A stretch of DNA of 64,000 bases from Hippopus hippopus. Its lineage: Eukaryota; Mollusca; Bivalvia; Cardiida; Cardiidae. The stretch's first letter is position 1. The number at the start of each line of letters is the position of its first letter. This document shows positions 1 through 12,200 of the stretch, piece after piece. A model generated the notes under the pieces. That model worked only from the letters and a program-made list of their open reading frames with translations. It was not told the DNA's origin and did not search any database. The translations under genes and the position numbers were made by a program. The DNA is taken from contig OX328096.1 of assembly GCA_946811185.2 (NCBI GenBank), positions 72,105,345 to 72,169,344 on the forward strand, given 5' to 3'.

Positions 1-165
1 ACCTGATTTTCATTAAACTTGGTCAGAATGTTTGTCTTGATGATATTTAAGACAAGTTTGAAAATGGGTCACATCAGGTCAAAAAGTAGGTCACTGAGCT
101 AAATCTTAGAAAAACCATAGATAACTTTACTCGGGTGAGTGCTTCAGGGCCAATGGCCCTTTTTT
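1..165. repeat. CTCAGG-type element, 3' end
   Basis: The stretch contains GTCAGAATGTTTGTCTTGAT and TAGGTCACTGAGC and ends with ACTCGGGTGAGTGCTTCAGG and GGCCAATGGCCC. The same units recur at 45.9-48.0 kb and 53.8-56.2 kb. Confidence 0.6.
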
Positions 166-170
166 ATAAC

Positions 171-339
171 TGTAAGAAGGAAATCTTTTGAAAACATAGT
201 GGGAAATGGAGAAAATGCTGGTTACCACAATTTATTTCCTTTTTCCTAAATGCTTCTGCTTTTTCATAGACAGATGGGATCATTTAGTCCTGCTTCCAAA
301 AGCCTTCTAACTCAGGTAGATTGTGTTGAAAAGGGTTTA
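171..339 (+). repeat. TTAA-1 MITE, diverged
   Basis: It has the core half TTTTGAAAACATAGTGGGAA and an eroded right end. Confidence 0.5.
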
Positions 340-555
340 GTGTCATAAAATGAGATGTTTGGATTATGTTCACTCAATAATGGCTGTTTGAAAGGGTGGT
401 AGCGCTGGTAACATGTGTGACATGCGTTGGAATTTTGCATCGAGCATGATCTTGAATCTAACACTTACAGCGCTGAATTAGTATGATGCACTGTTTCAAT
501 TATAAAAAATATCTGAAATACCAAATTTTCATTGTTGTTATGGATGTGTAACAAA

Positions 556-645
556 GTAGCGGATAGTGTAGATTCAAGATCAGACTGCACATTCTGTGCA
601 GTCTGATCTTAATCTACACTGTCCGCAAAAACAACTTAAATTGGT
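556..645. repeat. TTAA-2 MITE core
   Basis: Near-perfect hairpin: GTGTAGATTCAAGATCAGAC pairs with GTCTGATCTTAATCTACACT around CATTCTG. Confidence 0.7.
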
Positions 646-675
646 TCCAGCGCTTTATGGGTGAAGGCATGTCTA

Positions 676-859
676 AATCCAAGGCATTTGCTGACCACAA
701 GATAGATGTGGCTGAAATAGTTGAGTTGTCTTTGAAAGCAGAGGAAACATTGGAAAGAGAGACAATGCTGGTTACCAGTATTTTCTTCTTTTCCCACAAT
801 GTTTTCTGAAGTCTTCTTCCTCAGGGTTGTGAAACTGGAAATTGTGTGTTTAGGGTTAA
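676..859 (-). repeat. TTAA-1 MITE
   Basis: L-first copy with an eroded left end; the right end is GGGTTAA. Confidence 0.6.
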
Positions 860-1059
860 CAAGATAGTTCTAATTATGGCCCTGGTTTTAGCAGATTACC
901 AAATGATCCCCCCCCAGCACATTCAAGATTTGCACATTGAGGCTGTTTTTGCTGGAATGTAACTGAAAATATACATGTACATTGTTTATCCAAAATCCGA
1001 CAGGTCTGTGAAGACTGATCTTGAACTACTTTTTTCAGAAATAGATCTTAACTCTATAC

Positions 1060-1230
1060 AAAAATGGCCAAATTTTAGACTTTACAAAATTAAAAGAATC
1101 TGCAGATAACAAATTAAGTGTAGCTCAAAATGTTGTCTTTGAAATGTTGGAAAACATGCAGGTATTTTCTCCCTTTTCCCACAATGTTTTCAAAAGCCTT
1201 CTTCCTCAGGGTTGTTACAATATAGGATTG
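1060..1230 (-). repeat. TTAA-1 MITE, internally deleted
   Basis: The L arm is recognisable (AAATTTTAGACTTTACAAAA) and the hairpin has lost one side. Confidence 0.55.
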
Positions 1231-1460
1231 TTTCGTAGTGCATGCAAATACTCTAAGGACAACATTTTTTTTTTGCAGAGTTCATGTTTAGGTATATTTG
1301 TAATGATATATGAGCTGAATTAATAATGGTAACAACATTACTCTGATTAGGTATTAACCTTTTTACCACATGAAAAAAATGTACATGTACACTATTCCAA
1401 AGTGATAACTGTCACAGACAACAAATAAAATGTTGCACAAATGACCATTTCTGTCTGTCT

Positions 1461-1596
1461 GTAAAATAGAAAACATTGTGGTAAAAGAAGAAAATGCTTA
1501 TTTCAGATTACCAGCATTTTCTTCTTTTTCCACAATCTTTTCAAAAGCCCTCTTCTTCTGGTTGTTCTAACATGGAATTGTGTGGTAAAAGGTTAA
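1461..1596 (-). repeat. TTAA-1 MITE, 5' truncated
   Basis: Hairpin core plus S arm, ending GGTAAAAGGTTAA. Confidence 0.6.
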
Positions 1597-1798
1597 AACC
1601 CCTTCCAAAACCTCAGTTGCCTTTTGGCCTGTATAGATCAAGAACAGATTGTATATATAGCATGCAAGCTGATCAATGATCTACTTTGTTCACATTGCTG
1701 AGACCTTCTTGACAAGAGTAATCTTGAAAATTCATGTGTTTGTGCCATGTTTCCTGACCCGAAATGTCAGTTAGACTCTTTTTTTGGTACCCTTGGGC

Positions 1799-2009
1799 TA
1801 AGCCCTTTACCACACAGTCCCAAATTGTAACTACCCTGATTGGAGGGAGGTTTTGAAAACATTGTGGGAAAAGGAAAAATGCTGGTCACCAGCAGGGTTT
1901 TCCACCCTTTTAGAGGGCAATTTCATCATTTGAGACACATTTAATCCGTCATCTGCCAATGCTTTTAAATTGGACAAGTCTAAAATTTTATTGTATTGTA
2001 AAGAGTTAA
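1799..2009 (+). repeat. TTAA-1 MITE
   Basis: S-first copy starting TAAGCCCTTTACCACACAG and ending GTAAAGAGTTAA; one hairpin arm is diverged. Confidence 0.65.
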
Positions 2010-2274
2010 TGCAAATAGAATTAATTATTAGTCCCCTTCATTACAGAATTAATTATAAGTCCCCTTCATTACTAATGAATATTGTATGTATGCCTGACCT
2101 CTGTCATGATATACAGAAACAGTGTTCTGCCAAGAGGGCACAGAATGTGCAGTCTGATCTTGTCCTCACTGTCCTAGATAATAAATATTTTCCGGAAAAT
2201 ATGAAATTGGAAAGAGTGGTATTTTTGATTTTTTACTAATGACAAAAAAATGTTCAGTTAATCTTGTTTGGCAA

Positions 2275-2500
2275 TTAACTCTTTACTACACAACAAAATT
2301 TTAGACTTGTCCATGGAAAGATTTTGCAGATGACAACTTAAATGTGGTTCATATGATGGAATTTGTCTTTGATAGGGTAGAAAAGATTGTGGGATAAGGA
2401 GAAAAAGCTGGTTACCAGCATTTTCTTCTTTTCCCACAATCTTTTCTAAAGACTTCTTTCTCAGGATCATTAAATTTTTGGATTGTGAGGTAAAGAGTAA
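2275..2500 (-). repeat. TTAA-1 MITE
   Basis: L-first, 226 bp, starting TTAACTCTTTACTACACAAC; the hairpin is intact with the GATTGTGGG variant. Confidence 0.75.
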
Positions 2501-2594
2501 ATGATTAGTTTTTGGAAAAGATTGGGTTTGAAAGCTAGTTATTGTGGGACTTTTCCTAATGGCAAAAAGTCTTCAGTTAATTTTTTTTTGGCAG

Positions 2595-2789
2595 TTAAAG
2601 CCCTTAGCAAACAATCTCTAGTTTTAAGGACCCTTTGGGAGAGAGCTTTTGAAAAGATTGTGGGAAAAGGAGCAACACTTTTCACCCTGTCAGAGAACCG
2701 AGCTGATTCATTCAGATTTTCGAATATGTCATTTGCAGATGTATATAACATTGGATGAGTCTAAAACTGGTTGTTTTGGAAAGGGTTAT
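2595..2789 (+). repeat. TTAA-1 MITE, hairpin partly lost
   Basis: The S arm is clear (GTTAAAGCCCTTAGCAAACA); the second half of the hairpin is degenerate. Confidence 0.5.
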
Positions 2790-2895
2790 GGGTAGAAAAA
2801 AAATCAGTATGCATGTGTATTTTTGTACAGACTGTAATTTGATCATAGAAAATAGGATTTTTAAAATGAATTGACTCCATTGACTGGGTATTATA

Positions 2896-2989
2896 GGGTT
2901 ACCAGCATTTTCTCCTTTTCCTGCAATGCTTTCAAAAGACCTCATGTTTGAGGGTTGTTAAAACTCGAGATTGTCTGGTAAAGGGTTAA
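2896..2989 (-). repeat. TTAA-1 MITE fragment (S half)
   Basis: GGTTACCAGCATTTTCTCCT leads to the terminal GGTAAAGGGTTAA. Confidence 0.6.
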
Positions 2990-3085
2990 ATGGCCATAAG
3001 CTTACCAGATAATATGTTGCACCTAGACTAAGTGGTTTGAAGACTGATCATTTTGTCACAATATTTTTGATCTTTGCTTTTTCAG

Positions 3086-3208
3086 ATAGTTCCTCTGAGA
3101 TGCAATGGTACCTGGGTATAAACGATTTGCAGTTTGAAGATGCAGGGACCTACAGATGCTCGGTGTATGGCACAGATGAATCAGTGGTCCATCATGTTAA
3201 AGTGCAAG
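3086..3208 (+). CDS. Exon 1 in window: C-terminal half of Ig1
   Basis: Acceptor TTTTTCAG, donor AAG|GTAACA; phase 1 at both ends, 123 bp. The translation contains LQFEDAGTYRCSVYG, the classic Ig F-strand motif (DxGxYxC) with the second Ig cysteine. The first cysteine and the B-C strands are missing, so another exon precedes it. I could not find that exon between 1 and 3085. Confidence 0.85.
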
Positions 3209-6200
3209 GTAACAGGTTTAAACCTTTTACTAGACAACTCCAGCCTGGCTGGGTAGCATATCCAACTCGTGACCTGGTGGTTGTGGGTTTGACACCTGGT
3301 TATGATGATTTTTCACCTCTAACCTCTGATGCATGTGAGAAAAGAAGTCAGTGGCTAGGAAAGAAGGTTATGTCAGTACCTGTGTGAGAAATCCAGGAAA
3401 CACAAGCATAGGTGTACTGACGGCCGTGATATGACCTAAGTGGTTGAAGCGGCGTTAAACTCCAATACATACAAAAGACAATCCTGATATTTTAAGACCC
3501 TGAAGAAGAGGGCTTATGAAAACATTTTGGGAAAAGAAGAAAATGCTGGTAACCAACATCTCCTTTTCCCACAATGCTTTTCACTCTTTCCAATGCAAAT
3601 CTCATTATTTTTGCCACAAATGTTTCTGCAAATGTTTTCAATTTGGACCAGTCTAAAATTTGGTCTTCTTTGAAAGAGTTAACTCTGTACTAAAAGACAA
3701 AATTTAGACTTGTCCAAATTGAAAGCATTTGCAGATGACAAAATAAATGTGACTCAAAAAAATGACTGTTGAATTGTTAAGTGGAATGCATACCCAGACC
3801 ATGGGTATAATACCCAACTATCTAAGAAGTTTCGACAAATTCCTTCTTATTATTGAGAGTGGTTGGAGGCTGTAAAACTTGTAGAGCAATAAAAGACGTA
3901 CTTTAATTGGTTTCTGCATGTATACATGTAACTGTGACCGGGGCTAACCAAAGAAAACTCGTTTGTGGTCGAATTCAGTACTTCTACTCCACAAGTAAAA
4001 GGGGTAATTACAAACAGCCTGAAAAATGGAAAATAAATAAGATACAAGAAGAAGTGTTTTTTTAATTTTGAGAAAGATTATAGATAGATTCTACACTGTA
4101 TGCTGCACTATACGACTGTCCCTGAAGGAAGACGGTGCAGGAATGCCGCAGAAAGAAAGGAATATACAAGTGTGCATGTATACAATACTTACAAAATGCA
4201 CGAGCAGATTTAAACACTGGCAACCAGTTATTTCCGCAACTGTCTCCATATAAGGAAATATGGAGCGCGGCATACTAAAAGTAAACCTGCTTTACATAAC
4301 AATAGATTTGAAAGTTATCTGATACCGCTATGCCACAATTCAACTCTTTAAGAAAACTTTGTGTTGAGTCTGTATAATATGGTCAAAAGGTCGTTTAGGT
4401 CCTGCATAGCTCAGTGGTAAAGTGTTGGACTCGTAACCTGAAAGCCCATGGTTTGAGCACTGGAAGCATTGGGATTTTCATGGGAGTGTCCTTGGGCAAG
4501 ACACTTCAGAGCCCTAGCCTAGCACAGATGAAATCCAGGACATACATGAATATGTGAGCTGACGATATGATATAACTGAAATTATTCTTGAAAGCGGCAT
4601 AAATTACCATACAGTCAGTCAATCAATCAGTCTGAAAGTCATCGTTTAATACCTAATGTATGTATGTTGAGTGTGAGGCAGGAACAGTGTATAACTTGTA
4701 GAAAAATACTGTAGCGAGTGGTCATCTTGGGTAATTTGCTACCATGTATTCTTTTAACTGTTTACCACACAATCCCGAGTTTTAATGACCCTTAGGAGAT
4801 AGCCTTTCGAAAAACTTGTGGGAAAAGAAGAAAATGCTGGAAACCAGCATTTTCTCCTTTTCTCTCAATGTTTTCTTACCTATCAAACAGAGAAATCATC
4901 ATTTTAGCAACATTGAATTTGTTGTCGGCAAATGCTTTCAATTTTGACTTGTCTAAAATTTTGTCGTTTGGTAAAGAGTTAAAAAATGTTTTCAGAAGTC
5001 CTCTTTCGCTATTATGGGATTATTTTGTAAAGGGTATAAGAGAGGAGTAGACACTTGACGATTGTTACATGCATTGATACCAAAATTTAAGTTTAAAAAT
5101 TACATTGAATATTACACTGTTATGACTAAGTGCATTAATGATATTTTCAGGTGCACCCCCTAGGAGTAACCCTCCACTTGCCAATTTCTTAGGTAAGTTT
5201 TGGCTCATCTGAGCAGAAGATGAGATTTTTATGATTTGCTATTGTCAAGTGCTGACCTTTCAGCAATTGCTTCAAACATCTTCTTAGAAATGACTAGACC
5301 ACATCAAAACAAATTCCGTATACAGACTCAGTAGGTGTGAGAAAAAATTGTCTTAATGACTTTGATCTCATGATGAAGTTTGCGACCCAAGATTTTTTTG
5401 AGGGTTTTATTCAATCAATTCATTTATTAACTTATTTAGGGCAAAACCCTTCCCCAGAAGGGCAGATCAATTTTGTTTCCATTATCTAAGAGTAGCATTA
5501 ACCCTATACCACACAGTTTTAACGAGCCTGAGAAAGGACTATTTGAAAACATTTTAGGAAAGGAGAAAATGCTGGTAACCAGAATTTTCTTGATTTCCAA
5601 CAATGTTTTCTACCCTATCCATGACAAATTCCATCATTTGAGCAACATTTAATTTTGTTGTTTGTAAAATGCTTTCAATTTGGAATAGTCTAAAATTTTT
5701 CTGATTAGGGGGTTATCAGGTGTCCTCCATTTTGATAAAAATTAAAATTAACAAAAAAGTAGTCAGAGAAAGCTTCCTAGTTTATTACCAAATTACTAAG
5801 TAGTAGGGTAACAATTTAAGATATGATTATGACATAGGTTTTATAATCTTCTGTCCAAAATGTGATTTCAGATTGCTGTATTGAGAGGAATGTGGACCCA
5901 TGTATATACCCACTGTGTAATCGTGGCAATGATTCCAGCTATATATCTGTTCTCTTTGACAATGATTGTGTGGATAACAACATTCTGACAGTCTTAGAAT
6001 GTGGCCAAGGTAAGAGATGAGTTCAAACTACTGTTGTTTTTTTTAACTCTTTACCAAACGACAAAAATGTAGATCAAATTGAAAGCATTTGCAGATGACA
6101 AAATAAATGTGACCGAAAAATTAGAATTTGTTTTGGAAAAGGTAGAAAATAATGTGGGAAAAGGAGAAAATGGTGGTTACCACCATTTTCTCCTTTTCCC

Positions 6201-9200
6201 ACAATATTTTCAAAAGGCTTCTTTCTCAGGGTTGTTAAAATTCAGAATTATGTGGTAAAAGGTTAACCATTTATCAAATGACAAAAAATGTATAAACTTG
6301 TCCAAATTGAAAGCATTGCAGACAGCCAAGTTTGTGATTGTGTGCAAATAGATTAACCTGTTTTAATGACCCTGAATGATAAAGTTTTTGAAAATATTTT
6401 TTGTAAAGGAGAAACTGTTGGTAATAGGCATTTTTCTCCTTTTCCCACAATGTTTTCTAACCTTGTAAAGACATATCAAATTATTTGAATCACACTGAAT
6501 TTGTTTTCTGCAAATAATTTGAATTTGAATTTCTACAATTTTATTATGTGGAAAAAAAGTTCAGTCAGTTTTGAGTCATCCTCTGTGAAAAGGTAGTTTG
6601 ATGCGTCTTCAAAAAGTTTTGAAACTTGTCAGCCCCTGCAGTCCACGCAGGCTGACATGAATTGATACTTTCTGTTATTGTTTTTTTTTGTGGGAGTATC
6701 TTTGGGTAAGACACTTCAGAGCCCTAAGCTAGTACTGGTGAAACCCAGGAAATACATGAATATGTAAGCTGTCTCTGTGATATGACTGAAATAATGTTGA
6801 AAGCAGCATAAAACACCATTCAATCAATCAATCTGTTATTTGTAAATGGTCTGCTTTTCAAAGGACCACTCTTCCTCATGTCTCAGTTGCTTATGGACGA
6901 AATGGATCCACATTATGTGACAACTTGCTTTAAGTATATTGACGAAGATGCATTAACCCTTTACCAAACGACAGTTTTAGTCTTGTCCAAATTCAAAGCA
7001 TTAAGTTTGCAGATGACAAATGTTATTCACATGGTGAAAATTGTCTTTAAAGGGTTAGAAAACATTGTGGAAAAATGCTGATTACCAGCATTTTCTCCTT
7101 TTCTCGCAATGTTTTCAATAGCCTTCTATTTTAAAAGTCAGGATTATGTGGTTACACCCCCTTTTTCCTTTTCCAAGAGTGATGCTCATTTTAACTTTCA
7201 TGTCTATATGCAGGTGGCAGAAATGTTCTTGGATGCTGTATACGCAGTAACGTTTCGGAGTTATGCCAGAATATCTGCGAAGGTTGGGGAGAAAGGGATG
7301 GAACAGACTATTCTAGCTGTATAGGACTACAAACATTCAGCATTGCAGCCTGCTATGATGAAGCATTTGGTAATAGAATTTTGTAATAGTTTTATTTACC
7401 CTTTACCAGATGACAAAATTTAAGCCTTGCCCAAATTGAAAATATTTGCAGATGACAATTTCATTGATGCTCAAGTGATGCAATTTTTCTTTGATAGGGT
7501 AGAAAACATTGTGGGAAAAGGAGAAAATTCTGGTAACCAGCATTTTCTCCTATTCCCACAATGTTTTCAAAAGGCTTTTTTCCCAGGGTTGTTTATAGTC
7601 AGTATTGTGCGGTAAAGAGTTAAAATTGACACTGAGAAAAGAACAGCTTTTGAAAACAGCGTGGGAAAAAGAGAAAATGTATTCTCTGCTTTCCCAACAA
7701 TGTTTTCTCTTCTTCCAAAAACAGTTTTCAATTTTTGAGTCACATCAATATCTCCATCTGCAAATGCTTTCATTTTGGAGATGTGTTAAATTTGTAGTTA
7801 AGAGGGTTATTTATTAACTAGATGGTAAAATTCTGGATTTGCCCAAAGTAAAGGCATGTTAAGACAACAAAGTAATGTGGCTCAGATGATTGAGTCTTTT
7901 TCACTGCTTTTGAAAACATACATGGAAAAAGAGAATATGCTTCTAACTAGTATGTTCTCCTTTTCCAACAAAATTTTACTGTCTTTCAAAGGGAAGTTCC
8001 ATCATTTTAGCCACTTTTATTTTGTCATCTGTAAATGTTTGCAAATAAGACAAATCAAAAGGTTTTCTTGTCTTGGAAAAGCTGGTTGCCAGCATTTTCC
8101 CCTTTTCCAAAAATGTTTTCAAAAGGTTTTTCTTCAGGATTGTCAAAACCCAGGATTGTTTAATAAAGGGTTAAAAAGTTGAATAAAGACATGGCATTGA
8201 CTGTTTCAGAGTACTTGCCAAGTCAGCCGACAGCCATATCAGCAGTTTCTTCATCAGGGGGCTTCATTGCCTTATGGCAACCACCTTTGCAAAAAGCTGA
8301 CGCAGTTACAAAGTACAGGGTTCGCTATAGACAAAAGGACACAATACACTACAACACGGTGAGCAATCCATTTAGCTAAATTGTAAATGAACCATGCCCT
8401 GTGAAAAGGAAGTTTAATGCATCTACAAGAAGTATTGACCCATGCCAGTCTGTGCAGTCTGTGCAGGCTTCGGTCGAAAAATTTTGTATTTAGTAAATTT
8501 TCTGCCTAACAAAGGACCAGTCTACTTTTTGATTCAGTGGGTTATTAGACAAAATGGATTTTATGGATCCATAATTATTTGATTACTTCTTTGGTATAAT
8601 GCATTATGGAGATGCATTAACCTTTTACCACACAATCATGAGTTTTAGCAACCCTGATGAAAAGGATTGAAAACATTGTGGAAAAAAGAGAAAATGCTGG
8701 TAACCAGCATTTTCTCCTTTTCCAAAAATGTTTTCTACATCATAAAGGACAAATTTCAGCATTTGAAACATGTTTGATTAGTCGTCTGTAAATGCTTTCA
8801 ATTTGGACAAGTTTAAAATTTGGCTGTGTGGAAAGGATTCAAACCCTTTTTTGCCAGAGCATGGCTCTCATCTGACTAAAAATATTTCAAGGGAACCAGG
8901 GACCTACTTCTTGAGCAACAGTGTTAACCCTAAGTGAAATGAAACATTGAAAGTGATAGTAAAATCTAAAATGTTGGTATTTCAAAGAATTTTTTTTTTT
9001 AGGGTGGGGTGGAAGTATCTCCTTATTGGACAATGTAGATCCAAGATCAGACTGCTTATTCTGTGCAGTCTGATCCTGATCTACGCTGGCTACAAAAGGT
9101 TTTTGAGTCGGGCTTAGCAGCTTATGGGTTAATGTGAAAGCATTCTTGTCATATCTTGGTGACTTATCTATCGGCAGATATCTACGGAAGATGCTTCTCA

Positions 9201-12200
9201 GATGTCCCTCGAAGTACCCAACTTGATTGAAAACACAATGTACGAGTTCCAAGTAATTGCATTGGCAGGTCAGGGGGCGAGTCAGCCATCGTATACTGTG
9301 GACATTGCTGTAAGAGGTACTGAATTAAACCACTTGTTAACGATTTACCACACAATGCTAAATTTTAATCGACGCTGACCAAGACGGCTTTTGAAAACAT
9401 TGTGGGAAAAGGAGAAAATGCTGGTAACTGGCAATATTCTCCTTTTTCCTTCAATGTTTTCTATCCTTCCTTAAACAATTTTAATTTTTGAGTCATATTT
9501 ATTTTGTTGTCTACAAACTCTTTTTGATCGTGACAGCCTTTGAAAACATTGTGGGAAAAGAAGAAAATGCTGGTACCCAGCATTTTCTCCTTTTTCCCCA
9601 CAATGTTTTTTCTCCTGATGAAAACAAATTTCAATTTTCGATTCACATTTATTTTCTCATATGCAAATTCATTCAATTTCAATTCCTACATGTCTTACAT
9701 TTTTTCGTTGGGTAAAGATAATTATTACTTGCCTTTTAACTCTTTAGCAAACAGCAAAATTATAGACTTAGAAAGTGTAGAAAGAAAACCATGGGGGGAA
9801 AGAACAAAATTCTGGTTACCAGCATTTTCTCCTTTTCCCTCAAGGTTTTCAAAAGGCTATTTCCATAGGAATATTAAAACTCAGGATTGTGTGGTTAAGA
9901 ATTAAATAGTACAGAATGGCTGAATCTGTACTGGAGATGCTTATTTTCAAGAACAAATTCGTTGTGCATTAGGATATATAGGTTCTGGCATTTGAGATAA
10001 AATTATATTAACCCTTTACCACACGGCAAAATTTAAGACCTATCCAAATTGAAAGCATTTGCAGATGACAATTTCATAGTGGCTCAAATGACACAACTTT
10101 TCTTTGATAGGGTAGAAAACTTTGTGGGAAAAGGAGAAAATGCTGGTTACCAGCATTTTCTCCTTTTCCCACAATGTTTTCAAAAGGCCTCTTCTTCAGG
10201 GTCGTTAGAAGACGTCATTGTGTGCTAAAGGGTTAAGCAAGTCTTGAAAATTCCTATTAAGCAAGCCTCTTGCAAGCTTAATAACATATTTGTAGACAAA
10301 TAAATGTCTATCTCTAAAGCAAACAAGTGGAGGGATCTTATCACATAACTATATCATGCAGTTACAGGTCAGAATATACAAAACCATACATGCACATGCG
10401 GTAATTTTAATGAATAAAACTTGATCAATTCTCTGAAAGAAGTATAAAAAGGCTTTATATATGACGTCACACTTTGCATATTTCCTACATGTGTAATATG
10501 AGAAAATTCATAATGGGTACAGTGAAAACAGGGAGGGTAGGTCATAGAAGATTGTTCAAAATGCAAATTTTTTGCACTTGTTACAATGTTTTTTGATTAT
10601 CCTGTAATGAGACAGATAGTCTTTATCTTCTTACGCTACTGCAGCTTAACCCTATACCATACAAGGTCAAGTTTTAACCAATCTAAGAAAGAAATCTTTT
10701 GAAAACATAGTGGGAAAAGGAGAAAATGCTGGAAACCAGCATTTTCTTCTTTTCCAATAATGTTTTCTACCCTATCATAGACAAATTCCATCTATTGAGC
10801 TACATTTAAATTTTCGTCTGCAAATGCTTTCAATTTGGACAAGTATTTATTTTGCTCATGTGGTAAACAGTTGATGTAACTGAATGATTCTGAAGTTGCC
10901 TTCTATGTAAAAGAGGAACTTTTTACAATATGTGTTCACATTTGTCTGTTTTTGTATCATATTATTTGCTCTGCAGGCATGATTTGAGCAGCTCCATGAT
11001 TTAACCCTTTACCAAGCAACAAAACTTTAGACCCCTCCAAACAGAAAGCATTAGCTGACAAAAAATCAAATGTACCTAAAATACTGAAATATTTTCTTTG
11101 GAAGGGTAGAAAACATTGTGGTAAAAGAAGAAAATGCTGGTTACCAGCATTTTCTCCTTTTCCCACAATGTTTTCAAAAGCCTTCATTTTCGTTAAAAGT
11201 CTGGATTGTGTGATATAGGGTTAAAGTCCAAAGAACATCTAGATGATTCAAATTCAACAGGTTTCCTTCATGAGTTATATCAGTCATATACATTTAGATG
11301 ATAAAATTTCACACATGTATTTTATACAACTCATGACATTTGATGATGTTTGGGGTAAATTTTGTCAGGCTCATCTGGCGGTTGATGTTGAGATGGCCCG
11401 TGGTGCACTTGATGTCTGCCCCTTTTTCATCTGCTTTAATTGGCTTATTTTTTTTGTCAGATGCCAACTTATGTCAGTTCTTTATATATTTTACATATGC
11501 AACTCTATCACATGTAATTTATGTATTATGTTGTATGATGGGCCGGTGGCCTTCATATACTAATAAATGAAATTAATTGAAATTAAATATATTTAAATCA
11601 CTCATGGAGGAAACCTGATGAATTGGAACCTAGATTAAACTTCAGTGTCACAGAGCAAATTACCAAAGACTAGAATTTTTAAGATACTTTGTGAACATCC
11701 CTGATAAAAGCAATGAATGATTTGACCTTTATTCTGTTTTTTTTTTTACAGGAGAAATATCTTCAGAAATAATTACAGAAACAATATATGGTGAGTACAG
11801 AAAGGATCTACAAATTCATATTTGTCGATACATCTTGAATATGCCTTTGTTATAACTACAGCCAATGGCAATACATATTTCATCACTATATGAATCTCCA
11901 TAGGGGTCTTGCATGGCTCAGTGGTAAAGTGTATTACTCTTGGAGGTCCCAGGTTTGAGCCTCACCTAATCCACTGAGTTTTTTCTGGGAGTGTCTTTGG
12001 GAAAGACACTTCAGAGCCCTAGCCTAGTACTGATGAGATCCAGGAAATACATGAATATATGAGCTGTTGCCTTGATATGACTGAAATAATCTGGAAAGCA
12101 GCATAAAACACCATCCAATCAATCAACTGAACCTCCATTGTTGTATGTGTATTTGCTATATTTCCATGTTTACGTTTCAATTTATTTTGGTTTTAAAAAA

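Larger units (their letters stand above)
6573..7187 (+). repeat. GAG-1 MITE interrupted by a SINE and a TTAA-1 MITE
   Basis: Left end GAGTCATCCTCTGTGAAAAG; the hairpin core is CAGCCCCTGCAGTCCACGCA. The body resumes after 6840 (TTTCAAAGGACCACTCTTCC), breaks again at TTAA 6953, and the right end returns after 7155 as CCCCTTTTTCC..GATGCTC. Confidence 0.72.

Noticed and set aside
1..3085. Missing first half of Ig1
   Set aside because: I looked for a Cys/Trp-bearing exon ending in phase 1 and found only repeat-derived frames; the exon is probably upstream of the window.
11243..11570. Overlapping 106- and 76-codon frames as a small gene
   Set aside because: No similarity, start context or splice support; the length is expected by chance in this sample.
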